DNA of 64,000 nt, taken from the NCBI RefSeq assembly GCF_051201015.1, contig NZ_JBPEHI010000016.1. One strand, 5' to 3'. The stretch comes from Petrimonas sulfuriphila (lineage in GTDB: Bacteria; Bacteroidota; Bacteroidia; Bacteroidales; Dysgonomonadaceae). Below are positions 26,658 to 35,236 of this stretch, piece after piece (within the stretch, counting starts at the first letter, position 1; each line of letters begins with the position of its first letter). The notes under the pieces were generated by a model. That model saw nothing but the letters and a program-made list of their open reading frames with translations. It had not been told where the DNA came from and ran no database searches. Position numbers and translations under genes: made by a program.

Positions 26658-26670
26658 TACCCATGGGTAT
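26657..26670. promoter_or_regulatory. ATACCCATGGGTAT palindrome overlapping the cus -33 element, CsoR-like operator candidate
   Basis: A perfect 14 bp palindrome whose last base is the first T of the TTG -33 element of cusA. A/T-rich ends around opposed C and G tracts resemble operators of the copper sensor CsoR and its RcnR/FrmR relatives. No csoR-like gene is in the window, so the regulator would act from elsewhere. Confidence 0.6.
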
Positions 26671-26740
26671 GAAAACATGAAAAATGCACATAAGTGTCCT
26701 GTCAATAACCGGTAATTGCGATCATTGACAATCGAAAAAA

Positions 26741-27199
26741 TCAAATGCGGTAGATGCAGATGTAATCGCGGATACTTACATCTTGCAGAAAAAGCCCTTT
26801 GGGCGGAAAGTCATTTTGAAGTAAAAGGGTATTGGGTTCGGCAATTGTCCCCCCAAGCAGGTTATACAGGGTAAGCCATACATTTTCAAACGTGAGGGAC
26901 AATTTATCTGAATTAAACTCCTGTATTTGTTTCTGATAATCGTCTGTTGCAACCTGAATGGTTTCAAAGTCGCAGCAATCATCCAGGGCTTTATTCAAAC
27001 TGCAATTCGGATTGTCAGAAGAATGGGTTCCGCAGCAGGAGTGTCCTTTTGTTCCCGGCTGGCAGCACGACGACTCGTCGTTACTAGCAAACAACCCCCA
27101 GGAATACAACTCTCCTTCACAGAAATGCATGGCTATAACCGGTTGAACAGCAACCAGCGCCATGATATTCAGTAAAAATAGAGCCAACCCTTTTTTCAT
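26741..27199 (-). CDS. HYC_CC_PP family secreted protein
   Basis: 152 residues with signal peptide (ending PVIAM). The family-defining landmarks are present in order: HFCEGEL (H-x-C), ESSCCQPG and KGHSCCGTH, DDCCDFETI, and NDFPPKG near the C-terminus. The many cysteines and histidines suggest metal binding. Members usually lie next to Cus-type efflux genes in Bacteroidota, as here, immediately upstream of cusA. Role is unproven; periplasmic Cu/Ag handling is inference. It is transcribed from its own box at 27252-27259. Confidence 0.78.
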   Translation of the reverse strand: MKKGLALFLLNIMALVAVQPVIAMHFCEGELYSWGLFASNDESSCCQPGTKGHSCCGTHSSDNPNCSLNKALDDCCDFETIQVATDDYQKQIQEFNSDKLSLTFENVWLTLYNLLGGTIAEPNTLLLQNDFPPKGLFLQDVSIRDYICIYRI

Positions 27200-27251
27200 T
27201 TTAGTTCCTTCAATTATTATGGTATGAACAACAACTGCTCAAGAAAGTTGA

Positions 27252-27259
27252 CAAAAATA
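27252..27259 (-). promoter_or_regulatory. -7 promoter box of the HYC_CC_PP gene
   Basis: TATTTTTG on the minus strand, 52 nt before the ATG at 27199. Confidence 0.45.
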
Positions 27260-27387
27260 CGTTTTATTTTGGAATACTGCAAATCCGGGAAGATCGAACA
27301 GTTTCCGATTTTGTCAATGAATGGACCTGTTTAACGATGAATTGCTGTAATTTTCCGGAGATTTTAGGTCACAATATTTAAAATGAT

Positions 27388-27395
27388 TAATTTTG
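27388..27395 (+). promoter_or_regulatory. -7 promoter box of the CDF transporter gene
   Basis: TAATTTTG, 20 nt before the ATG at 27416. It excludes the in-frame ATG at 27383 as start. The -33 region has no clear TTG. Confidence 0.5.
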
Positions 27396-27415
27396 CAACA
27401 CTTATTTGTAAAAAA

Positions 27416-28351
27416 ATGAAAACCCGGTCGCTGAAAAAATTCATGTATCTGTCCATTGCTGCAGCAGTGGTAACTATCGGTTTGAAGTTTACGGCTTATT
27501 TAAAAACCGGGTCAATGGGTTTTTTCTCCGATGCGTTGGAGTCTTTTGTGAACCTTTTTGCCGCGGTTATAGCCCTTATTCTCCTGCATATTTCCGAAAA
27601 ACCTGCCGATGAGGGTCACGAATACGGGCACGGAAAAGCCGAATATTTCTCAAGCGCCATTGAGGGTGCGCTTATCCTGATTGCGGCCTTCAGCATTATT
27701 TACACGTCAATCCCGCGGATTATCCATCCGCAACCGCTGGAAAACCTGGGTATAGGAACGTTGTTCTCTGTTGGGGCATCCTTGGTGAACCTGTTTGCAG
27801 GAACTCTATTGATTCAAAACGGAAAGAAACACCGGTCAATGGTGCTCGAGGCTGACGGAAAGCACCTGATGACAGATGTGTGGACTTCAGCAGGGGTTAT
27901 TGCGGGGGTTTTGGTGGTGAAATTTACAGGGCTTCTGGTACTCGACCCCATCATCGCTATTCTTGTTGCGTTGAACATTGTTTACACAGGGTATAAACTC
28001 ATCAGCAGGTCGGCAAGCGGACTGATGGATGCTTCCATCCCGCAGGAAGAAATCAAACAGATTACGGGTTATTTCGATTCACTGAAAGGAAAGAACATCG
28101 ATTATCATTCGTTGTTGACACGTCAGGCCGGACACCGGAAATTCATATCGTTTCATTTGCTGGTTCCGGGAGACTGGACAGTAAAAGAAGGCCACGACTA
28201 CGCCGAAATAATTGAACAGCGCATCGAAAATATGTTCGATGATACGGTTACCGTCACCACCCACATTGAGCCTATTGAAGATCCATTGTCGCTGAACGAC
28301 ATCAAAATCGACCGGATGAATTATTCCGACGATGACGATTTTGATACCTGA
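27416..28351 (+). CDS. Cation diffusion facilitator (CDF) family metal exporter
   Basis: 311 residues from the ATG at 27416. Six membrane helices followed by a cytoplasmic C-terminal domain. Helix II carries the metal-site motif SDALESFVN (Asp and Glu in place of the HxxxD/DxxxD pair), and helix V has LMTDVWTSAGV. The His-rich loop typical of zinc-specific ZitB/Znt proteins is missing; EGHEYGHGKAEY follows helix II. It exports Zn, Fe, Mn or similar divalent ions from the cytoplasm. It is divergent from the HYC_CC_PP/cus block and abuts the next gene tail to tail. Confidence 0.88.
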   Translation: MKTRSLKKFMYLSIAAAVVTIGLKFTAYLKTGSMGFFSDALESFVNLFAAVIALILLHISEKPADEGHEYGHGKAEYFSSAIEGALILIAAFSIIYTSIPRIIHPQPLENLGIGTLFSVGASLVNLFAGTLLIQNGKKHRSMVLEADGKHLMTDVWTSAGVIAGVLVVKFTGLLVLDPIIAILVALNIVYTGYKLISRSASGLMDASIPQEEIKQITGYFDSLKGKNIDYHSLLTRQAGHRKFISFHLLVPGDWTVKEGHDYAEIIEQRIENMFDDTVTVTTHIEPIEDPLSLNDIKIDRMNYSDDDDFDT

Positions 28352-29059
28352 TCAACTGACTTTTGAAAACCGGGTCAGGGAAAAATCCCCGGGCATCAAT
28401 ATGCTCTTTAATTTATCCTCCGGCTCCACCGCCACGAAAAAGTATGCTGCCAGGTTATCGTCTTTCAGCTTCAGGAAATTATCCTCTTTTTCCCACGTTC
28501 CATTGGAAAGTTCCAACGAATAAAACCGTATGGAATAGGTTCCGTCTTCATGCGCACGAAACGTAAACTCCGGATTGAAATCGGATTGATAAAAACCATT
28601 TCTGAATTTATTTTTGTAAGTATTCTTATCTATCCTTATCTTTTCCCTGTAACTGAGCAGCTCACTGCGCGACAGGAAATCACTTGAAATTGATACGGGG
28701 GACGAGGGCTTATCCGAGCTTTTTACAAAATAATTTAATTGCATCCATCTGAATCCGTCCTTCACCATAAAAATCTTGTTTCCCGTAACAGGTTCCAGGG
28801 TAATGACATATTGATTTGTCCCGTCGGTCAGCGTGTAGTTGCCGTTATCTTCCACCGTATACTTCCCGAAGGACAAAGGTTGCGATATCACCAGGTCGGG
28901 AGCATTTTTGTGGCTTAATTTTATCAGGTACTTCCCACTTTCAAAGATATCGAGGTAGCAAGCCAGATCGTTGTTTGTCAATTGCAAGGCATAGGATTGC
29001 GCCCGTACCGTCAAAAAAGCAGGAAAAATAATCAGGAAAGAGAACAGTATTTTTTTCAT
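28352..29059 (-). CDS. Uncharacterised secreted protein
   Basis: 235 residues with a signal peptide (MKKILFSFLIIFPAFLTVRA, cleaved near RAQS). The rest is soluble and beta-rich with repeated YxLxL-type strands (for example SYALQLTNNDLACYLDIFES and NYTLTDGTNQYVITLEPV) and no cysteine pairs or catalytic motif I recognise. It may be a lipocalin-like or other beta-sandwich periplasmic protein; that is a guess. Its stop codon directly abuts the CDF stop, the two forming TGATCA. It probably forms its own unit ahead of the V-ATPase terminator. Confidence 0.6.
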   Translation of the reverse strand: MKKILFSFLIIFPAFLTVRAQSYALQLTNNDLACYLDIFESGKYLIKLSHKNAPDLVISQPLSFGKYTVEDNGNYTLTDGTNQYVITLEPVTGNKIFMVKDGFRWMQLNYFVKSSDKPSSPVSISSDFLSRSELLSYREKIRIDKNTYKNKFRNGFYQSDFNPEFTFRAHEDGTYSIRFYSLELSNGTWEKEDNFLKLKDDNLAAYFFVAVEPEDKLKSILMPGDFSLTRFSKVS

Positions 29060-29121
29060 TGTTTTGGTCCTTTGTTTTCTGATCAGACTACATTTTTAGC
29101 CATTGGATTAATTGGATACAA

Positions 29122-29153
29122 AAAAGCCGCCCTTGTATCGGAGGACGGCTTTT
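29122..29153 (-). terminator. Terminator of the V-type ATPase operon
   Basis: AAAGCCGTCC pairs with GGGCGGCTTT (10 bp with one wobble) around a 10-12 nt loop on the minus strand, followed by TTTGTATCC. It lies 20 bp after the ntpK stop codon. Confidence 0.8.
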
Positions 29154-29172
29154 GAAGAATAATGAACTGTAT

Positions 29173-29637
29173 TTATACCGCAATTGCGCTTCCGATAAGG
29201 AATGCAGCGGCAAGGGCCACAATAGCGTAAAGCTCGGGAAATACGGCAAGAATCAGGGTGTTACCGAAAGCATCGTGTCCCTGCCCAATCGAGACGACAC
29301 CGTTAGCGCAAACCTGCCCCTGACGGATTGCCGACAACAAGCCGATAAAGCCCAGTGCAAGTCCGGCTGCAAGCGTGGCCATTGACTGGAAAAATGTGAT
29401 CTCGGGTGTAAGCACGTTAAAGATGTTTTGAAACATAAAGTATCCGGCAAATCCATACAATCCTTGCGTCCCTGGCAAGGCTGTTAGAACCAGGAAGTTA
29501 CCGAATTTTCCGTCCACTTTTTTAGCAGCGCCAATGGCTGCATTTCCCACAATCGTAACCCCGTAAGCACTTCCGATACCTGTGAGAGCCAACATAATCG
29601 CTATGCCGATATAGGCAATAAATAAATTAGTTTCCAT
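29173..29637 (-). CDS. ntpK: V-type ATPase rotor proteolipid, subunit K
   Basis: 154 residues, four membrane helices in two hairpins, the duplicated 16 kDa form. LPGTQGLYG in hairpin one places Leu54, Thr57 and Gln58; RQGQ gives Gln106; FPELYAI gives Glu135. These match in kind and local spacing the Na+ ligands of the Enterococcus hirae rotor (Leu61, Thr64, Gln65, Gln110, Glu139). The ring therefore probably carries Na+ rather than H+. Last gene of the operon, 40 bp after ntpI. Confidence 0.9.
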   Translation of the reverse strand: METNLFIAYIGIAIMLALTGIGSAYGVTIVGNAAIGAAKKVDGKFGNFLVLTALPGTQGLYGFAGYFMFQNIFNVLTPEITFFQSMATLAAGLALGFIGLLSAIRQGQVCANGVVSIGQGHDAFGNTLILAVFPELYAIVALAAAFLIGSAIAV

Positions 29638-29677
29638 AAATTGTTTTTAAATTATTGTGTTTATTAATTTCTGATTG

Positions 29678-31495
29678 CTATTTTCTAAACGGACTGTATT
29701 TTTTTCCTCCTCCTTCGAATTCCGAGTTCTTGTAAAATTCAACAAATGTAAGGCGCACAGGATGCACGATAGCTCCCAATGTATTCATAAAGATATTGAT
29801 GGCGTGTCCGATAAGAAATATCAACACATAAACAATGGGTTTTGCTATAGCGTTATCGGGGCTCATGCCTGCTGCCAGGCTGTTGAATACACTAGCCAGG
29901 ATTCCTCCCGACAACCCCAGGGCAAACAGGCGGACGTAAGACAACACATCACCCAATAGTCCGGTAGCCATGTTGTAGGTGTCCCACAAACCTATCCCCA
30001 GATTCAGGAACGGATTCTTGTCCGGTGAGTTGTAAAAGTAAATGAGCAACGCTGCCGGAATGAGCACGATAAGGTGAACGGTTCCGAACATCGGTAACGC
30101 GTTAGGCAATAACGCCGCGACAATAAAACTCACCAGAAGTACAATCCATCCCACGGTGGATAGCGAATACTTGAATCCTTGCTGTTTTATGCGGTTGAAA
30201 ACCTTCATGCACATACCGAATAAAACCTGAACGACACCGAGCACGAGCGACAACATAAACATGCGGTTATTGTCGAAAAAGGCTTTCTCTTTCAATGCCT
30301 GAACAATAGGCCAGTCGAGATCGTATAAGGCAAATCCGAAGAATCCGCCTGTCAGCAAGCCTGTTACCATGGTGGACGCACCCAACACCTGTACCAACGA
30401 CAGGATCGCCTTCATGGAAGTGCTGAGTTTGCTTTTCTGAAGTATTTTAGCCAATGTGGCTGCCGTGAAAAGAAAAAGTCCGTAACCGACATCGCCGAGC
30501 GACAAGCCGAAGAACACCATGTAAAACGGTGCAAAATAGGGAGTCAGGTCAATTTCATTGTATTTCGGAAGCATATAAAGTTCGGCTATCGGTTCAAAAA
30601 GTCGGGCGAACTTGTTGTTTTTGAACTTGATGGGCACCTCATCGTCGGGAGTGGGATCGGCAACGTCAAAATATACCGCTTTCAATTCCAGGTAATCCGA
30701 TATTTCCCGTTGGTTGTCTGCCGGTGCCCAGCCCTGTAACAACATTAATTTGTCGTCGGCCAGTGAAGTGCCGCTTTGGTGAACCCGGGTATAGTTCATC
30801 CTTTGTTCAATATCCCCTATCGCTGCTTTCAGCGAAGGCAGTTCTGCTGCGAGCGCTTTCAGCTTTTGATCTTGAACCTGAATTTTTTCGCGCAGTGATG
30901 CAATGAGCCCGTCCAGTTGCGTGAGGGATATCCCGGGAATTTTCACACTCTCCAGGTTTAGCTCGTCTGCCACTTTTTCGTTTTGTGTAAGGGTGACAAA
31001 ATAGGTCCTGGAGGTTTCCCGTTTCACCACTACCGCATCGTAGGTAGTTTCCCATTCGGGATTGTACTGGTTATCGGGGACTATGAAGAAATCCAGTAAG
31101 TATCCTGCTTTTCGTAGCCGTTCAATGTTTTCAGGATCGAAGTTTCCCCAGGGTCGCAGTAATTCGCGTTCTTTGATGCTCACCTGCAATTGCTGGTTCA
31201 ACGAAGCCGTTGCGTTCTGGATAAGTTCAATCTCGCGGGGAATTGTTTTTCCCCGTTCGATATCGGGTTCATTTAGCGGGGCCGCTGATTTTTTATCGAT
31301 TTGCCTGTTCAATATTTTTTGTGCCTCCCGCAACTGTTTTAACTTCACCAGGAACTCGTCCAGTTGTTCGTTATCTTCCACCGGCCGGTCCGACGCTGCC
31401 ACATGAATAAGCCCCAGATCGCGCAAATCATGCAAAAACGCATCGTAATCCCTGTAAAAGGCAAGGAAAGTGAATTTTTTCATTTTTGCTACCAT
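29678..31495 (-). CDS. ntpI: V-type ATPase subunit I (stator/a subunit)
   Basis: 605 residues from the ATG at 31495, overlapping the end of ntpD (ATGGTAG); a second ATG 12 bp in is possible. The N-terminal half is cytoplasmic with coiled coils (ASLREKIQVQDQKLKALAAE). The C-terminal half has about seven helices, including FYMVFFGLSLGDVGYGLFLF and VLSYVRLFALGLSGGILASV, in which the Arg faces the rotor carboxylate. It forms the ion half-channels and links V1 to Vo. Confidence 0.92.
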   Translation of the reverse strand: MVAKMKKFTFLAFYRDYDAFLHDLRDLGLIHVAASDRPVEDNEQLDEFLVKLKQLREAQKILNRQIDKKSAAPLNEPDIERGKTIPREIELIQNATASLNQQLQVSIKERELLRPWGNFDPENIERLRKAGYLLDFFIVPDNQYNPEWETTYDAVVVKRETSRTYFVTLTQNEKVADELNLESVKIPGISLTQLDGLIASLREKIQVQDQKLKALAAELPSLKAAIGDIEQRMNYTRVHQSGTSLADDKLMLLQGWAPADNQREISDYLELKAVYFDVADPTPDDEVPIKFKNNKFARLFEPIAELYMLPKYNEIDLTPYFAPFYMVFFGLSLGDVGYGLFLFTAATLAKILQKSKLSTSMKAILSLVQVLGASTMVTGLLTGGFFGFALYDLDWPIVQALKEKAFFDNNRMFMLSLVLGVVQVLFGMCMKVFNRIKQQGFKYSLSTVGWIVLLVSFIVAALLPNALPMFGTVHLIVLIPAALLIYFYNSPDKNPFLNLGIGLWDTYNMATGLLGDVLSYVRLFALGLSGGILASVFNSLAAGMSPDNAIAKPIVYVLIFLIGHAINIFMNTLGAIVHPVRLTFVEFYKNSEFEGGGKKYSPFRK

Positions 31496-32103
31496 GCGCT
31501 ATCCTCCTCTTCCTTCTTTTTCTCTAAATGAGCACGCATAATCTTTTGCGATGACTTGGAGAGATTTTCCTCGTCCTCGAGGTATCGTTTTATTTTCAGG
31601 ATGGCATCCTGATAACCGGGTATCTGAACTTTCTCGAACAGATTTACTTTTTGAGTCGTCTTCTTTCTCGCGTAATCGAGCCGCTGAATCCGTAACTCGT
31701 GAAAATCTCTCCTTATTCCTATTTCGGCAAGCGTTTCGAGTGTCCGGACCCCGTCCAGGTACCATTTCGGACGATTAAAAACACTGAACGGCCGGGTTTC
31801 GAAATCCACCGTTTCCAGTATCGGGATCAATACGCCGGCTATTTTCTTTTTTGAGAAATGAACATCTTTTACGCGGAGAAGGCTCGCGTCGAACTCGAGC
31901 CACATTCCCACCATTTTTTGGTAAGACCGGATCTGTTTTTCGAGTTCTTTTTCCAGCTCATCGATTTCATTTTTTGCCCTTTTCACCTCCATACGCAAGG
32001 CTGTTTCCTTGTTTTGCAACGTAGGGAGTGCACGCTCGCGTATCTTCAGTTGTTTTTCCAACTGCTGACGCGACGTTTTGTTGTATTGAAATTTTATAGC
32101 CAT
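31489..32103 (-). CDS. ntpD: V-type ATPase subunit D (central stalk)
   Basis: 204 residues, almost wholly alpha-helical with long N- and C-terminal heptad regions (RELKKQL-type), typical of the V/A-ATPase D subunit that rotates within the A3B3 head. The opening KFQYNKTSRQQLEKQLKIRE and the middle KVQIPGYQDAILKIKRYLED are family-like. It lies 12 bp after ntpB and overlaps ntpI by 7 bp. Confidence 0.88.
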   Translation of the reverse strand: MAIKFQYNKTSRQQLEKQLKIRERALPTLQNKETALRMEVKRAKNEIDELEKELEKQIRSYQKMVGMWLEFDASLLRVKDVHFSKKKIAGVLIPILETVDFETRPFSVFNRPKWYLDGVRTLETLAEIGIRRDFHELRIQRLDYARKKTTQKVNLFEKVQIPGYQDAILKIKRYLEDEENLSKSSQKIMRAHLEKKKEEEDSAW

Positions 32104-32115
32104 AAACTTTACCTG

Positions 32116-33432
32116 TTACTGCTTCCAGTACCTGTCTACCATTTCGCGCTTCATGTTTACTTCCTGCGGTTTGAAATGCTTCGATAACAACGTCCAGGTT
32201 GTATCCAGCATCTCAACGGTGTCGAGGTTTACATCTATGGCGAGAAGGTATTCGGAATAGTCCCTGGCAAACGACAATGCCCGCTGGTCATAATCGGTCA
32301 GGTCGAAGCCGTTCTCGAGTTTGGTTTTCGCATTGGCGGCATCAGCGTACAAGCGTACGGCAGCGTTCATCACCTGCGGGTGGTCTTCACGTGTCTTCTT
32401 GCCTTGAACCAGTTGTTTCAATCGCGAAAGCGAACGGAAAGGATCCACGATTACCTTACCTACATCGCTGTCCCGGCGAAGGAACAGCTGTCCTTCGGTA
32501 ATGTATCCGGTATTATCGGGAACGGCGTGTGTGATATCGCCGCCCGAAAGCGTTGTAACAGCGATGATCGTGATGGAACCGCCATCGGGGAATTGAGCCG
32601 CTTTCTCATACACTTTTGCCAGGTCTGAATACAACGATCCCGGCATGGAATCTTTCGACGGAATCTGGTCCATACGGTTAGACACGATGGACAACGCATC
32701 GGCATACGAGGTCATGTCCGACAAAAGGACCAGCACCTGTTCGTTTTTATCTACGGCAAAATATTCTGCGGCCGTCAATGCCATATCGGGAACGAGCAGC
32801 CGTTCAACGGCTGGATTTTCTGTCGTGTTCATAAAGCTGATGATGCGGTCGAGCGCGCCAGCGTTGCTGAACACATTTTTGTAATAGAGGTAATCGTCAT
32901 TCGTCATCCCCATCCCGCCGAGAATAATTTTATCGGCCTTGGCACGAAGGGCCACCGTTGCCATTACCTGGTTGAAAGGCTGGTCGGGATCGGCAAAGAA
33001 CGGGATTTTCTGTCCCGAGACGAGCGTGTTGTTCAGGTCTATACCCGAGATGCCCGTAGCGATGAGTTCCGACGGTTGTTTCCTTCTTACCGGGTTAACC
33101 GATGGCCCGCCAATCTGGCGTTCTTCTCCTTCGGGTACAGGCCCGCCGTCGATGGGGTCGCCGTAGGCATTAAAAAAACGTCCGGCAAGTTGGTCTCCCA
33201 CTTTCAGCGAAGGCGCTTTTCCGAGAAAGACCACTTCTGCATTGGTCGGGATGCCTTCCGTTCCTTCGAAAATCTGGAGGGTAACCTCGTCGTTGATGAT
33301 TTTCACTACCTGGGCCAATCGTCCGTCTACGGTGGCCAGTTCGTCGTAACCCACATCGGTGGCTTTTACAGAACACGTGGCTTTGGTGATCTGTGTGATC
33401 TTGGTGTATATTTTTTGAAATGCTTTAGCCAT
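32116..33432 (-). CDS. ntpB: V-type ATPase subunit B (non-catalytic head subunit)
   Basis: 438 residues. It shows the RecA-like core with the degenerate nucleotide loop expected of subunit B (SGQKIPFFADPDQPFNQVMA, no GKT) and the conserved segments LSDMTSYADALSIVSNRMDQ and MPGSLYSDLAKVYEKAAQ. VTTLSGGDITHAVPDNTGYI is another hallmark. It alternates with subunit A in the V1 hexamer. The gap to ntpA is 6 bp. Confidence 0.93.
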   Translation of the reverse strand: MAKAFQKIYTKITQITKATCSVKATDVGYDELATVDGRLAQVVKIINDEVTLQIFEGTEGIPTNAEVVFLGKAPSLKVGDQLAGRFFNAYGDPIDGGPVPEGEERQIGGPSVNPVRRKQPSELIATGISGIDLNNTLVSGQKIPFFADPDQPFNQVMATVALRAKADKIILGGMGMTNDDYLYYKNVFSNAGALDRIISFMNTTENPAVERLLVPDMALTAAEYFAVDKNEQVLVLLSDMTSYADALSIVSNRMDQIPSKDSMPGSLYSDLAKVYEKAAQFPDGGSITIIAVTTLSGGDITHAVPDNTGYITEGQLFLRRDSDVGKVIVDPFRSLSRLKQLVQGKKTREDHPQVMNAAVRLYADAANAKTKLENGFDLTDYDQRALSFARDYSEYLLAIDVNLDTVEMLDTTWTLLSKHFKPQEVNMKREMVDRYWKQ

Positions 33433-33438
33433 AATTTT

Positions 33439-35181
33439 TCAATTGTTAATTAATTCCTCCAGTTGCCTGCGGTAATCGTTGAATTTATCCGATTTGAACT
33501 CCGAATAATTCATCTGCCTACATACGTTGATCAGTTTCTTGAAGTATTCCGCTACCTGGTTGAAATTTTCAAATTCGAATTCAGCACGACATATGTCTAC
33601 TACCATATCCAGGATATACTTCTGCCGTTCGATCGGTGTTACCGAATCAATTTCGTCAAAAGCGTCCTGTTGCAGGATAACAAAATCGATCAACTCCGAT
33701 TTCCAGAATGTGATGTGGTATTCAACGGGGACACCGTCGTCGCCGAGAATATTAATTTGCTCGGCAATTTCCTTCCCCCGGAGCAACCGCGTTTTAATGT
33801 CGTTGACCTTTGTTGTCCAGTCTCCGGATATCTCTTTTGAGATATACTCCTCAAATTCGGGATATTCAATGTATTTGGAATAAGATTCGATGGGGTTGAT
33901 GGCCGGGTAGCGTTTTCTGTCGGCGCGATCCTGCTCGAGTGCGTAATAACAACGGGCTACTTTCTTCGTGTTTTCGGTAACGGGTTCTTTCAGGTTACCG
34001 CCAGCAGGCGACACGGTTCCGATAAAGGTGATGGAACCCTCCTTGCCGTTATTCAGCGTAACGTGTCCGGCACGTCCGTAGAAGTTCGAAATGATTGCCG
34101 ACAAGTCCATCGGGAAAGCATCGGGTCCGGGAAGCTCCTCCAGCCGGTTGCTCATCTCGCGTAAAGCTTGCGCCCAACGCGATGTGGAGTCGGCCATCAG
34201 CAACACCTTCAGCCCCATGGAGCGATAATATTCTCCGATGGTCATGGCTGTGTAAACCGAGGCTTCGCGCGCGGCAACGGGCATGTTGGACGTGTTTGCA
34301 ACGATAATGGTCCGCTCCATCAGTTTCCGTCCGGTATGCGGGTCATCAAGTTCTGGAAATTCGGTGAAAATTTCCACCACCTCGTTAGCACGTTCACCAC
34401 AGGCAGCGATAATAACAATATCGGCCTCCGCTTGTTTGGAAATGGCGTGCTGCAGCACCGTTTTCCCAGTTCCGAAAGCGCCGGGTATAAATCCGGTTCC
34501 GCCTTCCACAATCGGGTTCAGTGTATCTATCGTTCTCACGCCGGTTTCCAGCAGTTTAAACGGCCTGGGTTTTTCCTTGTACAGGGTAACGGGCACTTTC
34601 ACCGGCCATTTCTGAATCATGTTCAGTTTATGCTCCTCCCCGTTTTTATCTTCAACCACCGCTACGGTGTGGTAAATGTTGTACTCTCCTTCCGGTGCGA
34701 TACTTTTCACCTTGTATTCGCTGGTCATCACGAACGGGACCATTATCTTGTGGGGTTGGAAATTCTCATCCACTTCACCCAACCATGATCCTCCGGAAAC
34801 GTTGTCGCCAACCTGTGCTATGGGCTTAAAAGCCCATTTTTTTTCCTCGTCAAGCGGAAAAGTATATTGTCCCCTTTTCAGAAAGACACCCTCCATCTTG
34901 TCCAGATCGTTTTCCAAGCCGTCCAGGTTTCGTTCAAGAAGACCCGGTCCGAGCACAACTTCGAGCATATGTCCCCGAAACTCCACCCCGGCACCTACCT
35001 TAAGACCGCGCGTGCTTTCAAAAACCTGGACATACACGTTTTTTCCGATAACCTTAATGACTTCCGACATCAGATGCGTACCGTCAAGATTGATATAGGC
35101 AATTTCGTTCTGCGCAACAGGGCCATCTACCTCCACAATTACCAGGTTGGAAATGATCCCCTTTACTGTTCCTTTTGTCAT
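33439..35181 (-). CDS. ntpA: V-type ATPase catalytic subunit A
   Basis: 580 residues from the ATG at 35181 (MTKGTVKG); an in-frame extension to 35217 is unlikely because the family start lies here. Walker A is GAFGTGKT, preceded by the A-specific bulge domain. The catalytic loop CGERANEVVEIFTEFPEL and ADSTSRWAQALREMSNRLEE are intact. It hydrolyses or synthesises ATP in V1. It follows the DUF2764 gene by 55 bp. Confidence 0.95.
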   Translation of the reverse strand: MTKGTVKGIISNLVIVEVDGPVAQNEIAYINLDGTHLMSEVIKVIGKNVYVQVFESTRGLKVGAGVEFRGHMLEVVLGPGLLERNLDGLENDLDKMEGVFLKRGQYTFPLDEEKKWAFKPIAQVGDNVSGGSWLGEVDENFQPHKIMVPFVMTSEYKVKSIAPEGEYNIYHTVAVVEDKNGEEHKLNMIQKWPVKVPVTLYKEKPRPFKLLETGVRTIDTLNPIVEGGTGFIPGAFGTGKTVLQHAISKQAEADIVIIAACGERANEVVEIFTEFPELDDPHTGRKLMERTIIVANTSNMPVAAREASVYTAMTIGEYYRSMGLKVLLMADSTSRWAQALREMSNRLEELPGPDAFPMDLSAIISNFYGRAGHVTLNNGKEGSITFIGTVSPAGGNLKEPVTENTKKVARCYYALEQDRADRKRYPAINPIESYSKYIEYPEFEEYISKEISGDWTTKVNDIKTRLLRGKEIAEQINILGDDGVPVEYHITFWKSELIDFVILQQDAFDEIDSVTPIERQKYILDMVVDICRAEFEFENFNQVAEYFKKLINVCRQMNYSEFKSDKFNDYRRQLEELINN

Positions 35182-35236
35182 ATTATAATTCTTTGTTATT
35201 TGCTTCGTGTTATGCAATGGAAATTCAACTTCTTTT

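Noticed and set aside
26700..26730. Inverted repeat TGTCAAT...ATTGACA downstream of the HYC_CC_PP gene
   Set aside because: Only 7 bp arms with a 17 nt loop and no U-run, so neither a convincing terminator nor an operator; the CsoR-like palindrome nearby is much better placed.
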